A DNA stretch of 54,122 nt from Lysobacterales bacterium (lineage in GTDB: Bacteria > Pseudomonadota > Gammaproteobacteria > Xanthomonadales > SZUA-36): the NCBI GenBank assembly GCA_013002505.1, contig JABDJL010000192.1, positions 1-54,122 of the forward strand. Reading direction: 5' to 3'. Below the pieces are notes generated by a model, which made no database searches, was not told the origin of the DNA, and worked only from the letters and a program-made list of their open reading frames with translations. Positions 28,852 through 36,983 of the stretch are shown here, piece by piece. Both the position numbers and the translations under genes were made by a program. How positions within the stretch are numbered: the stretch's first letter is position 1; the number at the start of each line of letters is the position of its first letter.

Positions 28852-29841
28852 TTGCTGATACCCATACTCCAGGTCATAGGTGGCTTCCTGCTGCTGGTGT
28901 GGGCCGCGGACCGGCTGGTTGCCGGTGCTTCGGCCACCGCTCGAAACCTGGGAGTCTCACCACTGATTATCGGCCTGACGATTGTGGGGTTTGGCACTTC
29001 AGCACCGGAACTGGTGGTGTCGGCGGTGGCCAGTTTCCGCGACAACGCCGGGCTGGCGCTGGGCAATGCCATTGGATCAAACATAGCCAACCTCGGGTTG
29101 GTGCTGGGAATCACAGCCGTGTTCATGCCACTGCAACTCGAGTCGGCGGCGCTGAAACGCGAATACCCTTTATTGCTCCTGATCATGCTGGTCTGCTTTT
29201 TCATGGTCCTTGACCAGCGATACGACACGGTTGAAGGCTGGATACTTCTGGTCGGCCTCATCGGCCTCATCGTGTGGCTGGTCAGGCTCGGACTGCAGCG
29301 GCCCGAAACCGATCCGCTGGCCGAGGAATTCGAAGCCGAAATACCGGTCAACGTTCCGATGAAGATCGCCGTCTTCTGGTTGATTGTCGGCCTGATCGTA
29401 CTGCCGGTCAGTTCTCGCTTCCTCGTCGAAGGTGCAGTCAGCATCGCCGACTCACTGCATGTCAGTGACACCGTTATAGGTCTGACCATCGTGGCGCTGG
29501 GCACCAGTTTGCCGGAGCTGGCCACGGCCGTGACCAGCGCCTTGCGACGTGAGGATGATCTCGCGATCGGCAATATCATCGGCTCCAACATGTTCAACAT
29601 GCTCGGCGTGCTCGGCATTGCTGCAGTGATCCGGCCGGTAGAGGCTCAGGCCATGGTCATTCAGCGCGACTACCCGGTGATGTTCATCATGACCGGCGTG
29701 CTGTTCGTGCTGGCCAGCGACCTCGGCGGCCCAGGACGTATCAGCCGGCGTTCCGGGCTGCTTTTGCTGACCATGTTTCTCGGTTACCAGGCCATGGTCT
29801 GGATGGGTATCGGGAACTTCCAGGCGCTGTTTGGGGCCTGA
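28852..29841 (+). CDS. yrbG: Calcium/sodium antiporter, CaCA family (YrbG)
   Basis: A 329-residue inner-membrane protein with about ten helices in two homologous halves. The paired alpha-repeat motifs are GFGTSAPEL with GNAIGSNIANL in the first half and ALGTSLPEL with GNIIGSNMFNM in the second. The start is TTG at 28852, supported by GAGG seven bases ahead. It heads the antiporter-kds-lpt cluster as in E. coli. The 230-base gap before it (28622-28851) holds no strong promoter or terminator that I can see. Confidence 0.93.
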   Translation: MLIPILQVIGGFLLLVWAADRLVAGASATARNLGVSPLIIGLTIVGFGTSAPELVVSAVASFRDNAGLALGNAIGSNIANLGLVLGITAVFMPLQLESAALKREYPLLLLIMLVCFFMVLDQRYDTVEGWILLVGLIGLIVWLVRLGLQRPETDPLAEEFEAEIPVNVPMKIAVFWLIVGLIVLPVSSRFLVEGAVSIADSLHVSDTVIGLTIVALGTSLPELATAVTSALRREDDLAIGNIIGSNMFNMLGVLGIAAVIRPVEAQAMVIQRDYPVMFIMTGVLFVLASDLGGPGRISRRSGLLLLTMFLGYQAMVWMGIGNFQALFGA

Positions 29842-29890
29842 ACCGCTTAATGCACCCTTAACATCAGGGGTGGCGGTGACAAGGTAAAAT

Positions 29891-30868
29891 ATGCAAATGA
29901 ACCGGGACGCCATCAAAACCCTGGCCCAGGCCGTCATTGACACTGAAGCCACAGCGGTTGCCAAGCTGCGCGAGCGCGTCGATGCCTCCTTCATCGAGGC
30001 TTGTGAGGCCATGCTCGCCTGTACCGGGCGCGTTGTCGTGCTCGGCATGGGCAAGTCGGGTCACATCGGCAGCAAGATCGCCGCGACCCTGGCCAGCACC
30101 GGCACACCGGCTTTCTTCGTTCATCCGGCCGAAGCTAGCCACGGTGACCTGGGCATGATCACGGCCCAGGACGTGGTCCTGGTATTGTCCAATTCGGGCG
30201 AGACCGACGAGGTCAAAAATATTCTGCCGGTATTGAAAAGGCTTAACGTTCCGATTGTCGCGCTGACCGGCAATCCCGCCTCCTCGCTGGCGACCCACGC
30301 CGATGTGCACATCGACGTATCCGTCGGCGAAGAAGCCTGTCCGCTGGGCCTCGCGCCGACCTCCAGCACCACCGCGGCGTTGGTCATGGGCGATGCACTG
30401 GCCGTGTCTTTGCTACAAACACGCGGCTTCACGCGCGAGGATTTCGCCCAATCGCACCCGGCCGGAACCCTGGGGCGCAAACTTCTGCTACATATTTCCG
30501 ATGTCATGCACACCGGTGAAGACATGCCCTGTGTGCCGCCGGGCGCCAGCATCAGCGAAGCCATCGTGGAAATGACCCGCAAACGCCTCGGCATGAGTGC
30601 CGTGGTGGATCAGGACATGCAGGTCCTGGGTGTGTATACCGATGGCGACCTGCGCCGTACGCTGGATCGCAACCTCGATCCACACACCACCCCGATTACC
30701 GACGTCATGTCAGCCAAGCCGCGAACCATTGCAGCAGATTCGCTGGCAGCCGAAGCCGTGCAAATGATGCAGGAGCATCGTATCCAGGGCCTCCTCGTGA
30801 CAGACCCGCAGGGCCGCTTGCAGGGCGTTCTGAATTTTCATGACCTGCTCAGTGCCGGAGTGGTGTGA
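29891..30868 (+). CDS. kdsD: Arabinose-5-phosphate isomerase KdsD
   Basis: Converts ribulose 5-phosphate to arabinose 5-phosphate, the first step to Kdo of lipopolysaccharide. The 325-residue protein has an N-terminal SIS sugar-isomerase domain (VVLGMGKSGHIGSK, SNSGETDEV, TSSTTAALVMGDALA) and two C-terminal CBS domains. An AAGG site precedes the ATG. Its stop abuts the kdsC start. Confidence 0.96.
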   Translation: MQMNRDAIKTLAQAVIDTEATAVAKLRERVDASFIEACEAMLACTGRVVVLGMGKSGHIGSKIAATLASTGTPAFFVHPAEASHGDLGMITAQDVVLVLSNSGETDEVKNILPVLKRLNVPIVALTGNPASSLATHADVHIDVSVGEEACPLGLAPTSSTTAALVMGDALAVSLLQTRGFTREDFAQSHPAGTLGRKLLLHISDVMHTGEDMPCVPPGASISEAIVEMTRKRLGMSAVVDQDMQVLGVYTDGDLRRTLDRNLDPHTTPITDVMSAKPRTIAADSLAAEAVQMMQEHRIQGLLVTDPQGRLQGVLNFHDLLSAGVV

Positions 30869-31408
30869 ATGACCGGCATTGACCCGCTACTGCTCGAACG
30901 TGCAGCCAACATTCGCCTGCTCGCACTGGATGTTGACGGCGTACTGACCGACGGCAAGCTGTATTTTGACAGCCAGGGCAATGAAATGAAGGCTTTCAAT
31001 ACCCGCGACGGACTGGGCATCAAGGCCCTGCAACGCTGCGGCATCACGCTGGCGCTGATCACCGGCCGCGAATCTGCAATGGTCAGCCAGCGTGCCCGTC
31101 AGCTGGGTATCGAGCATGTCTACCAGGGTCGCGACGACAAGCTGAACGCCTACATGGACCTGCTCAGTCGAACCGGGATCGAGGAGTCGGCTGTTTGTTA
31201 TGCCGGCGATGACTGGATCGATCTCCCGGTGCTGATGCGCTGCGGTCTTGCAGTCACCGTCCCTTCCGCGGATGAAGAGGTCCGCGGCCGGGTTCACTGG
31301 GTCACCAGCAGGGCCGGCGGCGAAGGCGCCGTGCGCGAAATCTGTGAACTGATTCTGACCGCGCAGGGGCGGCGCGAAGAGCTGCTGCGGGAAGTGCTCA
31401 GCTCATGA
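30869..31408 (+). CDS. kdsC: 3-deoxy-D-manno-octulosonate 8-phosphate phosphatase KdsC
   Basis: A 179-residue HAD-type phosphatase that releases Kdo from Kdo 8-phosphate. The nucleophile motif is LDVDGVLTDG (20-29); ITGRES and the C-terminal GDDWIDLPVL are the other HAD motifs. It directly follows kdsD, and its stop overlaps the lptC start by four bases (ATGA). Confidence 0.96.
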   Translation: MTGIDPLLLERAANIRLLALDVDGVLTDGKLYFDSQGNEMKAFNTRDGLGIKALQRCGITLALITGRESAMVSQRARQLGIEHVYQGRDDKLNAYMDLLSRTGIEESAVCYAGDDWIDLPVLMRCGLAVTVPSADEEVRGRVHWVTSRAGGEGAVREICELILTAQGRREELLREVLSS

Positions 31409-31971
31409 TTGCGCCAAAAACGGCCCGGGGCGTGTTGGTTTTGACGGCCCTGGTTGCGCTCACCTACTGGGCAAGCCGCAGCACATCCGAGCACAGCAAC
31501 GCTCCAATACCTGGCCTCGACACCCGGCTGGACTATGCCTTGCAGGATTTCGAGATGCAGTTTTACGATGGGCTCGGACAGCCCTCAGCACATTTACGGG
31601 CGCCGCGTCTGGCCAACGATGCCGAAAGCGGCATCGCTCAGATCAGCCGTCCGGTGTTCGATATCATTGACCGTGGAAATATCTGGCTAATCAATGCAGA
31701 ATCCGCGACCGTGTCAGCCGATCGTCAGCGCGTCGTTTTGCAGGGCGATGTGCGAATGAAACGCGCTGCTGAAGAGGGCCAGGCGCCACTCGACATCAGC
31801 ACGTCGGAATTGCTGCTTCAGATCGCGACACGCATCGCCAGCTCTGAACGGAGGGTGCATATTGCCGAAGGCAGGGATACGATGGAAGCCTTGGGTTTCA
31901 CGATCGACATGACCGTCAACCGTTTTCAATTGTCTGACCAGGTAAAACTTCGATATGCAGTCAACCCCTGA
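31405..31971 (+). CDS. lptC: LPS transport periplasmic anchor LptC
   Basis: A 188-residue bitopic inner-membrane protein: one N-terminal helix (about 8-22) followed by a periplasmic beta-jellyroll that receives LPS from the LptB2FG extractor and hands it to LptA. The sequence is weakly conserved, as usual for LptC; position between kdsC and lptA and the IWLINAESATVSADRQ strand pattern support the call. It overlaps lptA by 17 bases. Confidence 0.92.
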   Translation: MIAPKTARGVLVLTALVALTYWASRSTSEHSNAPIPGLDTRLDYALQDFEMQFYDGLGQPSAHLRAPRLANDAESGIAQISRPVFDIIDRGNIWLINAESATVSADRQRVVLQGDVRMKRAAEEGQAPLDISTSELLLQIATRIASSERRVHIAEGRDTMEALGFTIDMTVNRFQLSDQVKLRYAVNP

Positions 31972-32542
31972 GCATTTCACCCGATTCAAATCCATGCCGG
32001 TAATTGTCCTGGCGTGGCTGCTGCTGGGCCCTGCCTGGGCCCTGGAGACAGATCGCCAACAACCGCTGGAAGTCAATGCCGACACCACGGATGGCATCCT
32101 GGGTGACGGCGTCACAACCCTCAGCGGCAATGTAGAAATCAGGCAGGGTTCACTGATGATCAGGGCCGACCGCGCTGAGGTGGACAAGGCCGACGGCAAG
32201 GTCAGGCAGATCAAACTGCTCGGCAACAAGGCCTCTTTGCAACAGGAAATTGAGCAGCAGGGCATGGTCAAGGCCTGGGCGCAGGTCATCGAGTACCAGG
32301 TCAGCGACGGCCAGGTAGTCCTGAGTGGTGCGGCGCGCGTCGAACACCCGCAATATGATGTCAGCGGGGAAAAACTGCGCTATGACCTGGACAAGCAACA
32401 TTTTGAGGGCAACGGAGATGCAAGCGGCAGTGGCCGCGTGCATATCCGGCTTGACCCCGAAGTGGCAAGCGATGCGAATGGCGAGTCCGCGGAGAACAGC
32501 GACCAACCGCCTCCCGAACCTCCTTCAGCCAACGATTTCTGA
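31955..32542 (+). CDS. lptA: LPS transport periplasmic bridge protein LptA
   Basis: A 195-residue periplasmic protein whose oligomers bridge LptC and outer-membrane LptD. A signal peptide ends near WALETD, and the OstA-like jellyroll carries VNADTTDG, SGNVEIRQGSL and RADRAEV. The C terminus is an acidic, proline-rich tail (EPPSANDF). A second in-frame ATG just before MPVIVLAW would shorten the n-region. Confidence 0.94.
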   Translation: MQSTPEHFTRFKSMPVIVLAWLLLGPAWALETDRQQPLEVNADTTDGILGDGVTTLSGNVEIRQGSLMIRADRAEVDKADGKVRQIKLLGNKASLQQEIEQQGMVKAWAQVIEYQVSDGQVVLSGAARVEHPQYDVSGEKLRYDLDKQHFEGNGDASGSGRVHIRLDPEVASDANGESAENSDQPPPEPPSANDF

Positions 32543-32587
32543 GAGGCCAGGGAATGCTGACGCGTCTGGCAATGCCGGCATATCACG

Positions 32588-33307
32588 ATGCTGATCGCTG
32601 AAAACCTTCACAAAACCTACCGTAAACGCGCCGTCGTTCGTGGTGTGACCATGGAGGTCGAACCGGGCAAGGTCGTGGGGTTGCTGGGGCCAAACGGCGC
32701 CGGTAAAACCACCTGTTTTTACATGATCGTCGGGCTGATACCGGCCGATCATGGCAAGATCAGCGTAGACGGCGCCGACGTCACTCACGAACCGGTCAAC
32801 GTGCGATCGGCCATGGGTGTCGGTTACCTGCCGCAGGAAGCGTCGATTTTCCGCAAGCTGTCAGTGCGTGACAACGTGCTTGCGATTCTCGAAATGCGTA
32901 GCGACCTGGACCAGGACGGACGCGCCGAAACCCTGCAGACCCTGTTGGAGGAACTGGGCGTATCGCATCTCGGGGACCAGCTGGGTATCAGCCTGTCCGG
33001 TGGCGAGCGCCGCCGCGTGGAGATTGCGCGCGCGCTCGCAGCCAAGCCACGATTCATTCTGCTCGACGAGCCATTCGCGGGCATCGACCCCATCTCGGTG
33101 GTTGAAATTCAGCGAATTGTTGAGCACCTGATCGATCGTGATATTGGCGTTCTGATTACCGATCATAATGTCCGCGAAACACTCGGAATCTGTCATCACG
33201 CGTACATACTCAACGAAGGCCGCGTGCTGGCCGAGGGTACGCCTGCCACGATCCTTGCAAACGAGGAAGTCAGAAATGTGTACCTGGGCAAGGAATTTCG
33301 TCTTTGA
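32588..33307 (+). CDS. lptB: LPS export ABC ATPase LptB
   Basis: A 239-residue cytoplasmic ATPase that powers LPS extraction by LptFG. Walker A is GPNGAGKTT (34-42), followed by the signature LSGGERRR and Walker [12 protein letters not shown]. lptF and lptG are not in the window, as expected because they are usually elsewhere. It lies 45 bases after lptA and 21 bases before rpoN. Confidence 0.97.
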   Translation: MLIAENLHKTYRKRAVVRGVTMEVEPGKVVGLLGPNGAGKTTCFYMIVGLIPADHGKISVDGADVTHEPVNVRSAMGVGYLPQEASIFRKLSVRDNVLAILEMRSDLDQDGRAETLQTLLEELGVSHLGDQLGISLSGGERRRVEIARALAAKPRFILLDEPFAGIDPISVVEIQRIVEHLIDRDIGVLITDHNVRETLGICHHAYILNEGRVLAEGTPATILANEEVRNVYLGKEFRL

Positions 33308-33328
33308 CGGTGTGACGCCGGGCTGAAC

Positions 33329-34765
33329 ATGGCAAACCAGTCACTTCAATTACGGCTGCAGCAAAAGCTGACCCTCGCGCCTCAGCTGCAGCAGGCCATC
33401 CGCTTGTTGCAGCTCAATCGTATCGAGCTTCGCGAGTACATCCAGGAGACCATCGACACCAACCCCCTGCTCGAGCACGAAGATGGCCTCGGTGAGCAGG
33501 ACTCGGCGACACGCGATGACCCCGGCACGGAAACGGACCGCTTCGAAGAGAGCAACGATTTCAGCGAGCCCCAATGGGGTGACGAAGCAGGCGAGGCCTG
33601 GACTGAACCCACCAGTTTTGGCGGCGGGTTTACCGAGCCCCAGATTGCCGACCAGAGTGCAGATTCGCTGCACGACCACCTGTTGTTCCAGGTGGCGCTG
33701 GCCCAGTTCGATGAAACCGAGTCCGCCATTGCGACCGCCATACTTTATGCACTGGATGACGACGGATTTCTCGAGGACACCATTGACGACATCAGGGCCA
33801 GCCTGGCGCCGGACCTGCTGGTGTCCGAAGCGCAGGTACTGTCTGTTTTGCGCCGGGTACAGCGAATGGAACCGGTCGGTGTCGCGAGCCGCGGCCCGGC
33901 AGAATGCATCCAGGTCCAATTATCGGTTTTGCCATCCACGCCGGGGCTCGACCTGGCCCGCAGGCTGGCGCGCAGCTACCTGGACCTCGTCGCGGACAAC
34001 AACCTGCCGGCGATGCTGAAGGAAACCGGCGCCAGCCAGGAACAGCTGGACCGCGCGCTGGACCAGATACGCGGACTGGAGCCGCGCCCCGGCGCACGCT
34101 ATGACAACCGGCAGGATGAATACCTGGTGCCGGATGTCTATGTCAGGCGCGAGGAAGGCGAATGGGTGACCTCGCTGAGTCCTGACAATGACCCGCGTTT
34201 GCGCCTCAACAAGTACTACATCGGGCTCCTGCGCCAATCAGGTGGAGAAGATGCAAAGTACCTCAACGGTCGTCTGCAGGAGGCGCGTTGGCTGCTGTCC
34301 AGCCTGGAACTGCGCAACCGCACGCTGCTGAAAGTGTCACAATGCATCGTCGAACAACAGGAATCCTTCCTCGAGCACGGCGAAGCAGCAATGAAGCCAA
34401 TGATACTGCAGGATATTGCAAACCTGGCGGGGGTCCATGAATCGACGGTTTCCAGGGCAACCACGCGAAAATACATGCTCACGCCACGGGGCCTGTTTGA
34501 ACTCAAGTACTTTTTCTCAAGTCACGTCCGAACCATGGACGGTGGCGTCGTCAGTGCCACCGCTGTCAAGGCGCAAATCCAGGCCTTGATCGAGGCAGAA
34601 CCCTCCGCAAAACCGCTGAGTGACCAGGAGCTTTCACGCCTGTTGCAGCAAGTCGGCATCAAGGTGGCCCGTCGAACCGTTGCCAAGTACCGCGAGTCCC
34701 TTGGAATTGGCTCTTCGAGTGAACGCCGCCGCGCCCATCGCAGGATGACCGGTCATCGTTCTTGA
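33329..34765 (+). CDS. rpoN: RNA polymerase sigma-54 factor RpoN
   Basis: The alternative sigma factor for -24/-12 promoters, 478 residues. Region I is glutamine- and leucine-rich (LRLQQKLTLAPQLQQAIRLL), region II is acidic, and the C-terminal RpoN box is ARRTVAKYRE. It leads the conserved rpoN-hpf-ptsN-rapZ-HPr cluster and sits immediately after lptB, as in most gammaproteobacteria. Confidence 0.97.
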   Translation: MANQSLQLRLQQKLTLAPQLQQAIRLLQLNRIELREYIQETIDTNPLLEHEDGLGEQDSATRDDPGTETDRFEESNDFSEPQWGDEAGEAWTEPTSFGGGFTEPQIADQSADSLHDHLLFQVALAQFDETESAIATAILYALDDDGFLEDTIDDIRASLAPDLLVSEAQVLSVLRRVQRMEPVGVASRGPAECIQVQLSVLPSTPGLDLARRLARSYLDLVADNNLPAMLKETGASQEQLDRALDQIRGLEPRPGARYDNRQDEYLVPDVYVRREEGEWVTSLSPDNDPRLRLNKYYIGLLRQSGGEDAKYLNGRLQEARWLLSSLELRNRTLLKVSQCIVEQQESFLEHGEAAMKPMILQDIANLAGVHESTVSRATTRKYMLTPRGLFELKYFFSSHVRTMDGGVVSATAVKAQIQALIEAEPSAKPLSDQELSRLLQQVGIKVARRTVAKYRESLGIGSSSERRRAHRRMTGHRS

Positions 34766-34894
34766 GGCAGGTACTGTGAAACCGAAAGCAGCAGGTATAG
34801 AATCAGGATATGGTCGTTTTTCAATTCACTGGTCGGCAAAACAGCAATTCGTTGACCGGAGTCACCAGGATCCCAAACCGCCTGCATGAAGATA

Positions 34895-34912
34895 GCAGGT
34901 AACTGTGTTGCT
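34895..34912 (+). promoter_or_regulatory. Possible sigma-54-type promoter ahead of hpf
   Basis: GG at 34898-34899 and GC at 34910-34911 are ten bases apart and the -12 block reads TTGCT, matching the sigma-54 -12 consensus; the -24 block (AGGTAAC) matches poorly. The hpf ATG lies 36 bases on. The word GCAGGTAACTGTG here (34895-34907) nearly repeats GCAGGTACTGTG at 34767-34778, just after rpoN. Confidence 0.3.
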
Positions 34913-34947
34913 GCGCCCTCCGGGCCAGCCATAGAGAAAGGAGACTT

Positions 34948-35274
34948 ATGATGCAAATCAACATTACCGGACACCACGTTGACATTACGCCCCCGTTGAG
35001 AGCCTACGTAACCGAAAAAATGCAGCGTCTTGCCCGTCATTTTGACCGGATCACTTCGGTCAATGTCATTCTGAATGTTGAGAAACTGGAGCAGATGGCT
35101 GAAGCGACCGTCAACGCCGGCGGGCGCACGCTGTTTGCCAATTCCAAGGACATGGACATGTACGCTGCCATTGACGGTCTGGTGGATAAGCTGGACCGGC
35201 AGGTCCGGCGTCTCAAGGACCGTTTGCGCGACCATCATCATGAGCGCCCGGACTCGCTGGTGTCCCAGCCCTGA
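34948..35274 (+). CDS. hpf: Ribosome hibernation promoting factor HPF (short form)
   Basis: A 108-residue cytoplasmic protein that binds the 30S subunit and promotes inactive ribosome dimers in slow growth. It has the opening INITGHHVDITPPLRAYV and the usual basic face; there is no long-form C-terminal dimerisation domain. AAAGGAG lies close to the ATG. It follows rpoN after a 182-base gap that could contain its own promoter. Confidence 0.94.
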   Translation: MMQINITGHHVDITPPLRAYVTEKMQRLARHFDRITSVNVILNVEKLEQMAEATVNAGGRTLFANSKDMDMYAAIDGLVDKLDRQVRRLKDRLRDHHHERPDSLVSQP

Positions 35275-35319
35275 TCAGGAGTATAGGTGCTCGAAAGAGC
35301 GTCAATAAGGTAAACAAGC

Positions 35320-35775
35320 ATGCTTCTGAGTGATTTGCTGAGCCTTGACCGGGTTCTGCCCAACGTGCGCGCGAACAGTAAAAAGCGCCTGCTGGAATTG
35401 ATCAGCGAAGAGCTGGTCCGTAATGACGAATCGCTAAACAGCCGCGAGATATTCGAAAGCCTGTGCGCCCGTGAGCGGCTTGGCAGCACCGGGCTAGGCA
35501 ATGGCGTAGCAATCCCGCATGGCAGGATCAGTGAAAACGCCACGGTCCAGGCGATATTCGTCAAGCTCTCAAAGCCCCTGGCTTTCGATGCCCAGGATGG
35601 CAAACCCGTTGATCTGTTGTTCGCCCTGGTGGTGCCACAAAATTGCTCCAGCGATCACCTCAAATTACTGTCCCAGGTCGCAGAGCAATTCAGCGATCCG
35701 CAATTACTCAGCCAAATCCGAAATTCCGACGAGCCGGCCGAATTGCTGGAGTTGCTTTCCGGCACGCAACACTGA
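35320..35775 (+). CDS. ptsN: Nitrogen-regulatory PTS EIIA protein PtsN
   Basis: A 151-residue EIIA of the regulatory nitrogen PTS. It receives phosphate from HPr and controls potassium transport, sigma-54 targets and stress responses in other species. The phosphorylated histidine lies in GNGVAIPHGR. It takes part in the relay encoded by the downstream HPr and EI genes. Confidence 0.95.
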   Translation: MLLSDLLSLDRVLPNVRANSKKRLLELISEELVRNDESLNSREIFESLCARERLGSTGLGNGVAIPHGRISENATVQAIFVKLSKPLAFDAQDGKPVDLLFALVVPQNCSSDHLKLLSQVAEQFSDPQLLSQIRNSDEPAELLELLSGTQH

Positions 35776-35829
35776 AATACTGTGGCCTGGCGCCGTCGGG
35801 GCAGACGGCAAGGTGCGGGAGCAGCAGGA

Positions 35830-36699
35830 ATGGCCGATTCTGAGCAACACCTGATCATCGTCAGCGGCCTGTCCGGAGGCGGCAAATCCACGGCGCTCAA
35901 CGCGCTGGAGGACCTCGGCTACTACTGCATCGATAATGTACCGGCCGCGTTGCTTGACCAACTGGCATCGCACCTGGACTCCGATTCGGACCTCTATGCC
36001 CGCGTCGCGCTGGGAATCGACGCCCGGGCCCGGGGCGCCGGCCTGGAAACATTGCCCGACTGGCTCAGGACACAGAAGGAGGCAGGCGCGGCCTGCGGCC
36101 TGCTGTTCCTGTCTGCGGACAGGGACACGCTGCTCAAGCGCTTCAGCGAAACCCGCCGCAGACACCCGTTGACGCGCGGCGATATAGTGCTGGCCGACGC
36201 CATTGATGAAGAACTGGCGATGCTCGAGCCGATTCGGAAGTGTGCAGATTGGGTAATTGACAGCACCGAAACCAACATCCACCAATTGCGGCGCCAGGTC
36301 TGGAATTGCGTAGGCCCCGGTATCAAGGGTATGACGGTTGTGCTCGAATCGTTTGGCTTCAAGAAAGGCGTACCGCGCGATGTCGATTTCGTTTTCGATG
36401 CCCGCAACCTGCCCAATCCTTACTGGCAGGCCGAGTTACGCGAGTTTTCCGGTCGCGATGCCGAGGTACGGGAGTGGCTTGAGCAGGATGTTTCGGTCAC
36501 GCGCATGACGGCCGATATCCTCGAGTTTCTGCGCCGCTGGCTGCCCGGGTTCGAAGCGGCCCAGCGCAGCTATGTAACCGTCGGCATTGGTTGCACGGGC
36601 GGACGGCACCGGTCCGTTTACCTGGTTGAAAAGCTGGCGCAGGCCTTGCGCGAGGACTTTCCGGAGGTCCTGGTCGACCACCGGGAACTCAAGGTCTGA
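35830..36699 (+). CDS. rapZ: RNase adapter protein RapZ
   Basis: A P-loop protein, GLSGGGKS at 13-20, 289 residues from the ATG at 35830. GGGAG lies eight bases ahead of that start, and the length fits E. coli RapZ (284); the GTG at 35782 would add 16 arginine-rich residues. In E. coli RapZ delivers the small RNA GlmZ to RNase E and so sets GlmS, the source of UDP-GlcNAc. The C-terminal RNA-binding part has VGIGCTGGRHRSVYL. No hprK lies between ptsN and rapZ. Confidence 0.95.
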   Translation: MADSEQHLIIVSGLSGGGKSTALNALEDLGYYCIDNVPAALLDQLASHLDSDSDLYARVALGIDARARGAGLETLPDWLRTQKEAGAACGLLFLSADRDTLLKRFSETRRRHPLTRGDIVLADAIDEELAMLEPIRKCADWVIDSTETNIHQLRRQVWNCVGPGIKGMTVVLESFGFKKGVPRDVDFVFDARNLPNPYWQAELREFSGRDAEVREWLEQDVSVTRMTADILEFLRRWLPGFEAAQRSYVTVGIGCTGGRHRSVYLVEKLAQALREDFPEVLVDHRELKV

Positions 36700-36710
36700 A
36701 GCCACCTGCC

Positions 36711-36983
36711 ATGCCTTCCAAGCGCGTCACCATTCGCAATGAGTTCGGCCTCCATGCCCGGCCGGCGACCAAGCTCGTTGAATGCGCCAACCGCTTCGAT
36801 TGCGAAGTCCGCCTCAGCAATGGCCGGCGAACGGTCGATGGCAAGTCGATCATGGCGCTGCTGACCCTGGCTGCGGCACCGGGCATGGAGGTGTTGCTCG
36901 AAACCCACGGCAATGATGAGCAGCGGGCCCTCGAAGAACTCGAGTCACTGATTGCAAGCGGATTTGGAGATCCTGACCCATGA
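36711..36983 (+). CDS. ptsO: HPr family phosphocarrier (NPr-type)
   Basis: A 90-residue phosphocarrier that passes phosphate from EI to EIIA. The active histidine is His15 in GLHARPA. Ser46 in DGKSIMA is the residue that HPr kinase modifies in species that have it, and it is retained although hprK is absent from this locus. It overlaps EI by four bases. It could equally be named ptsH; its place next to rapZ and ptsN favours the nitrogen-PTS name. Confidence 0.93.
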   Translation: MPSKRVTIRNEFGLHARPATKLVECANRFDCEVRLSNGRRTVDGKSIMALLTLAAAPGMEVLLETHGNDEQRALEELESLIASGFGDPDP

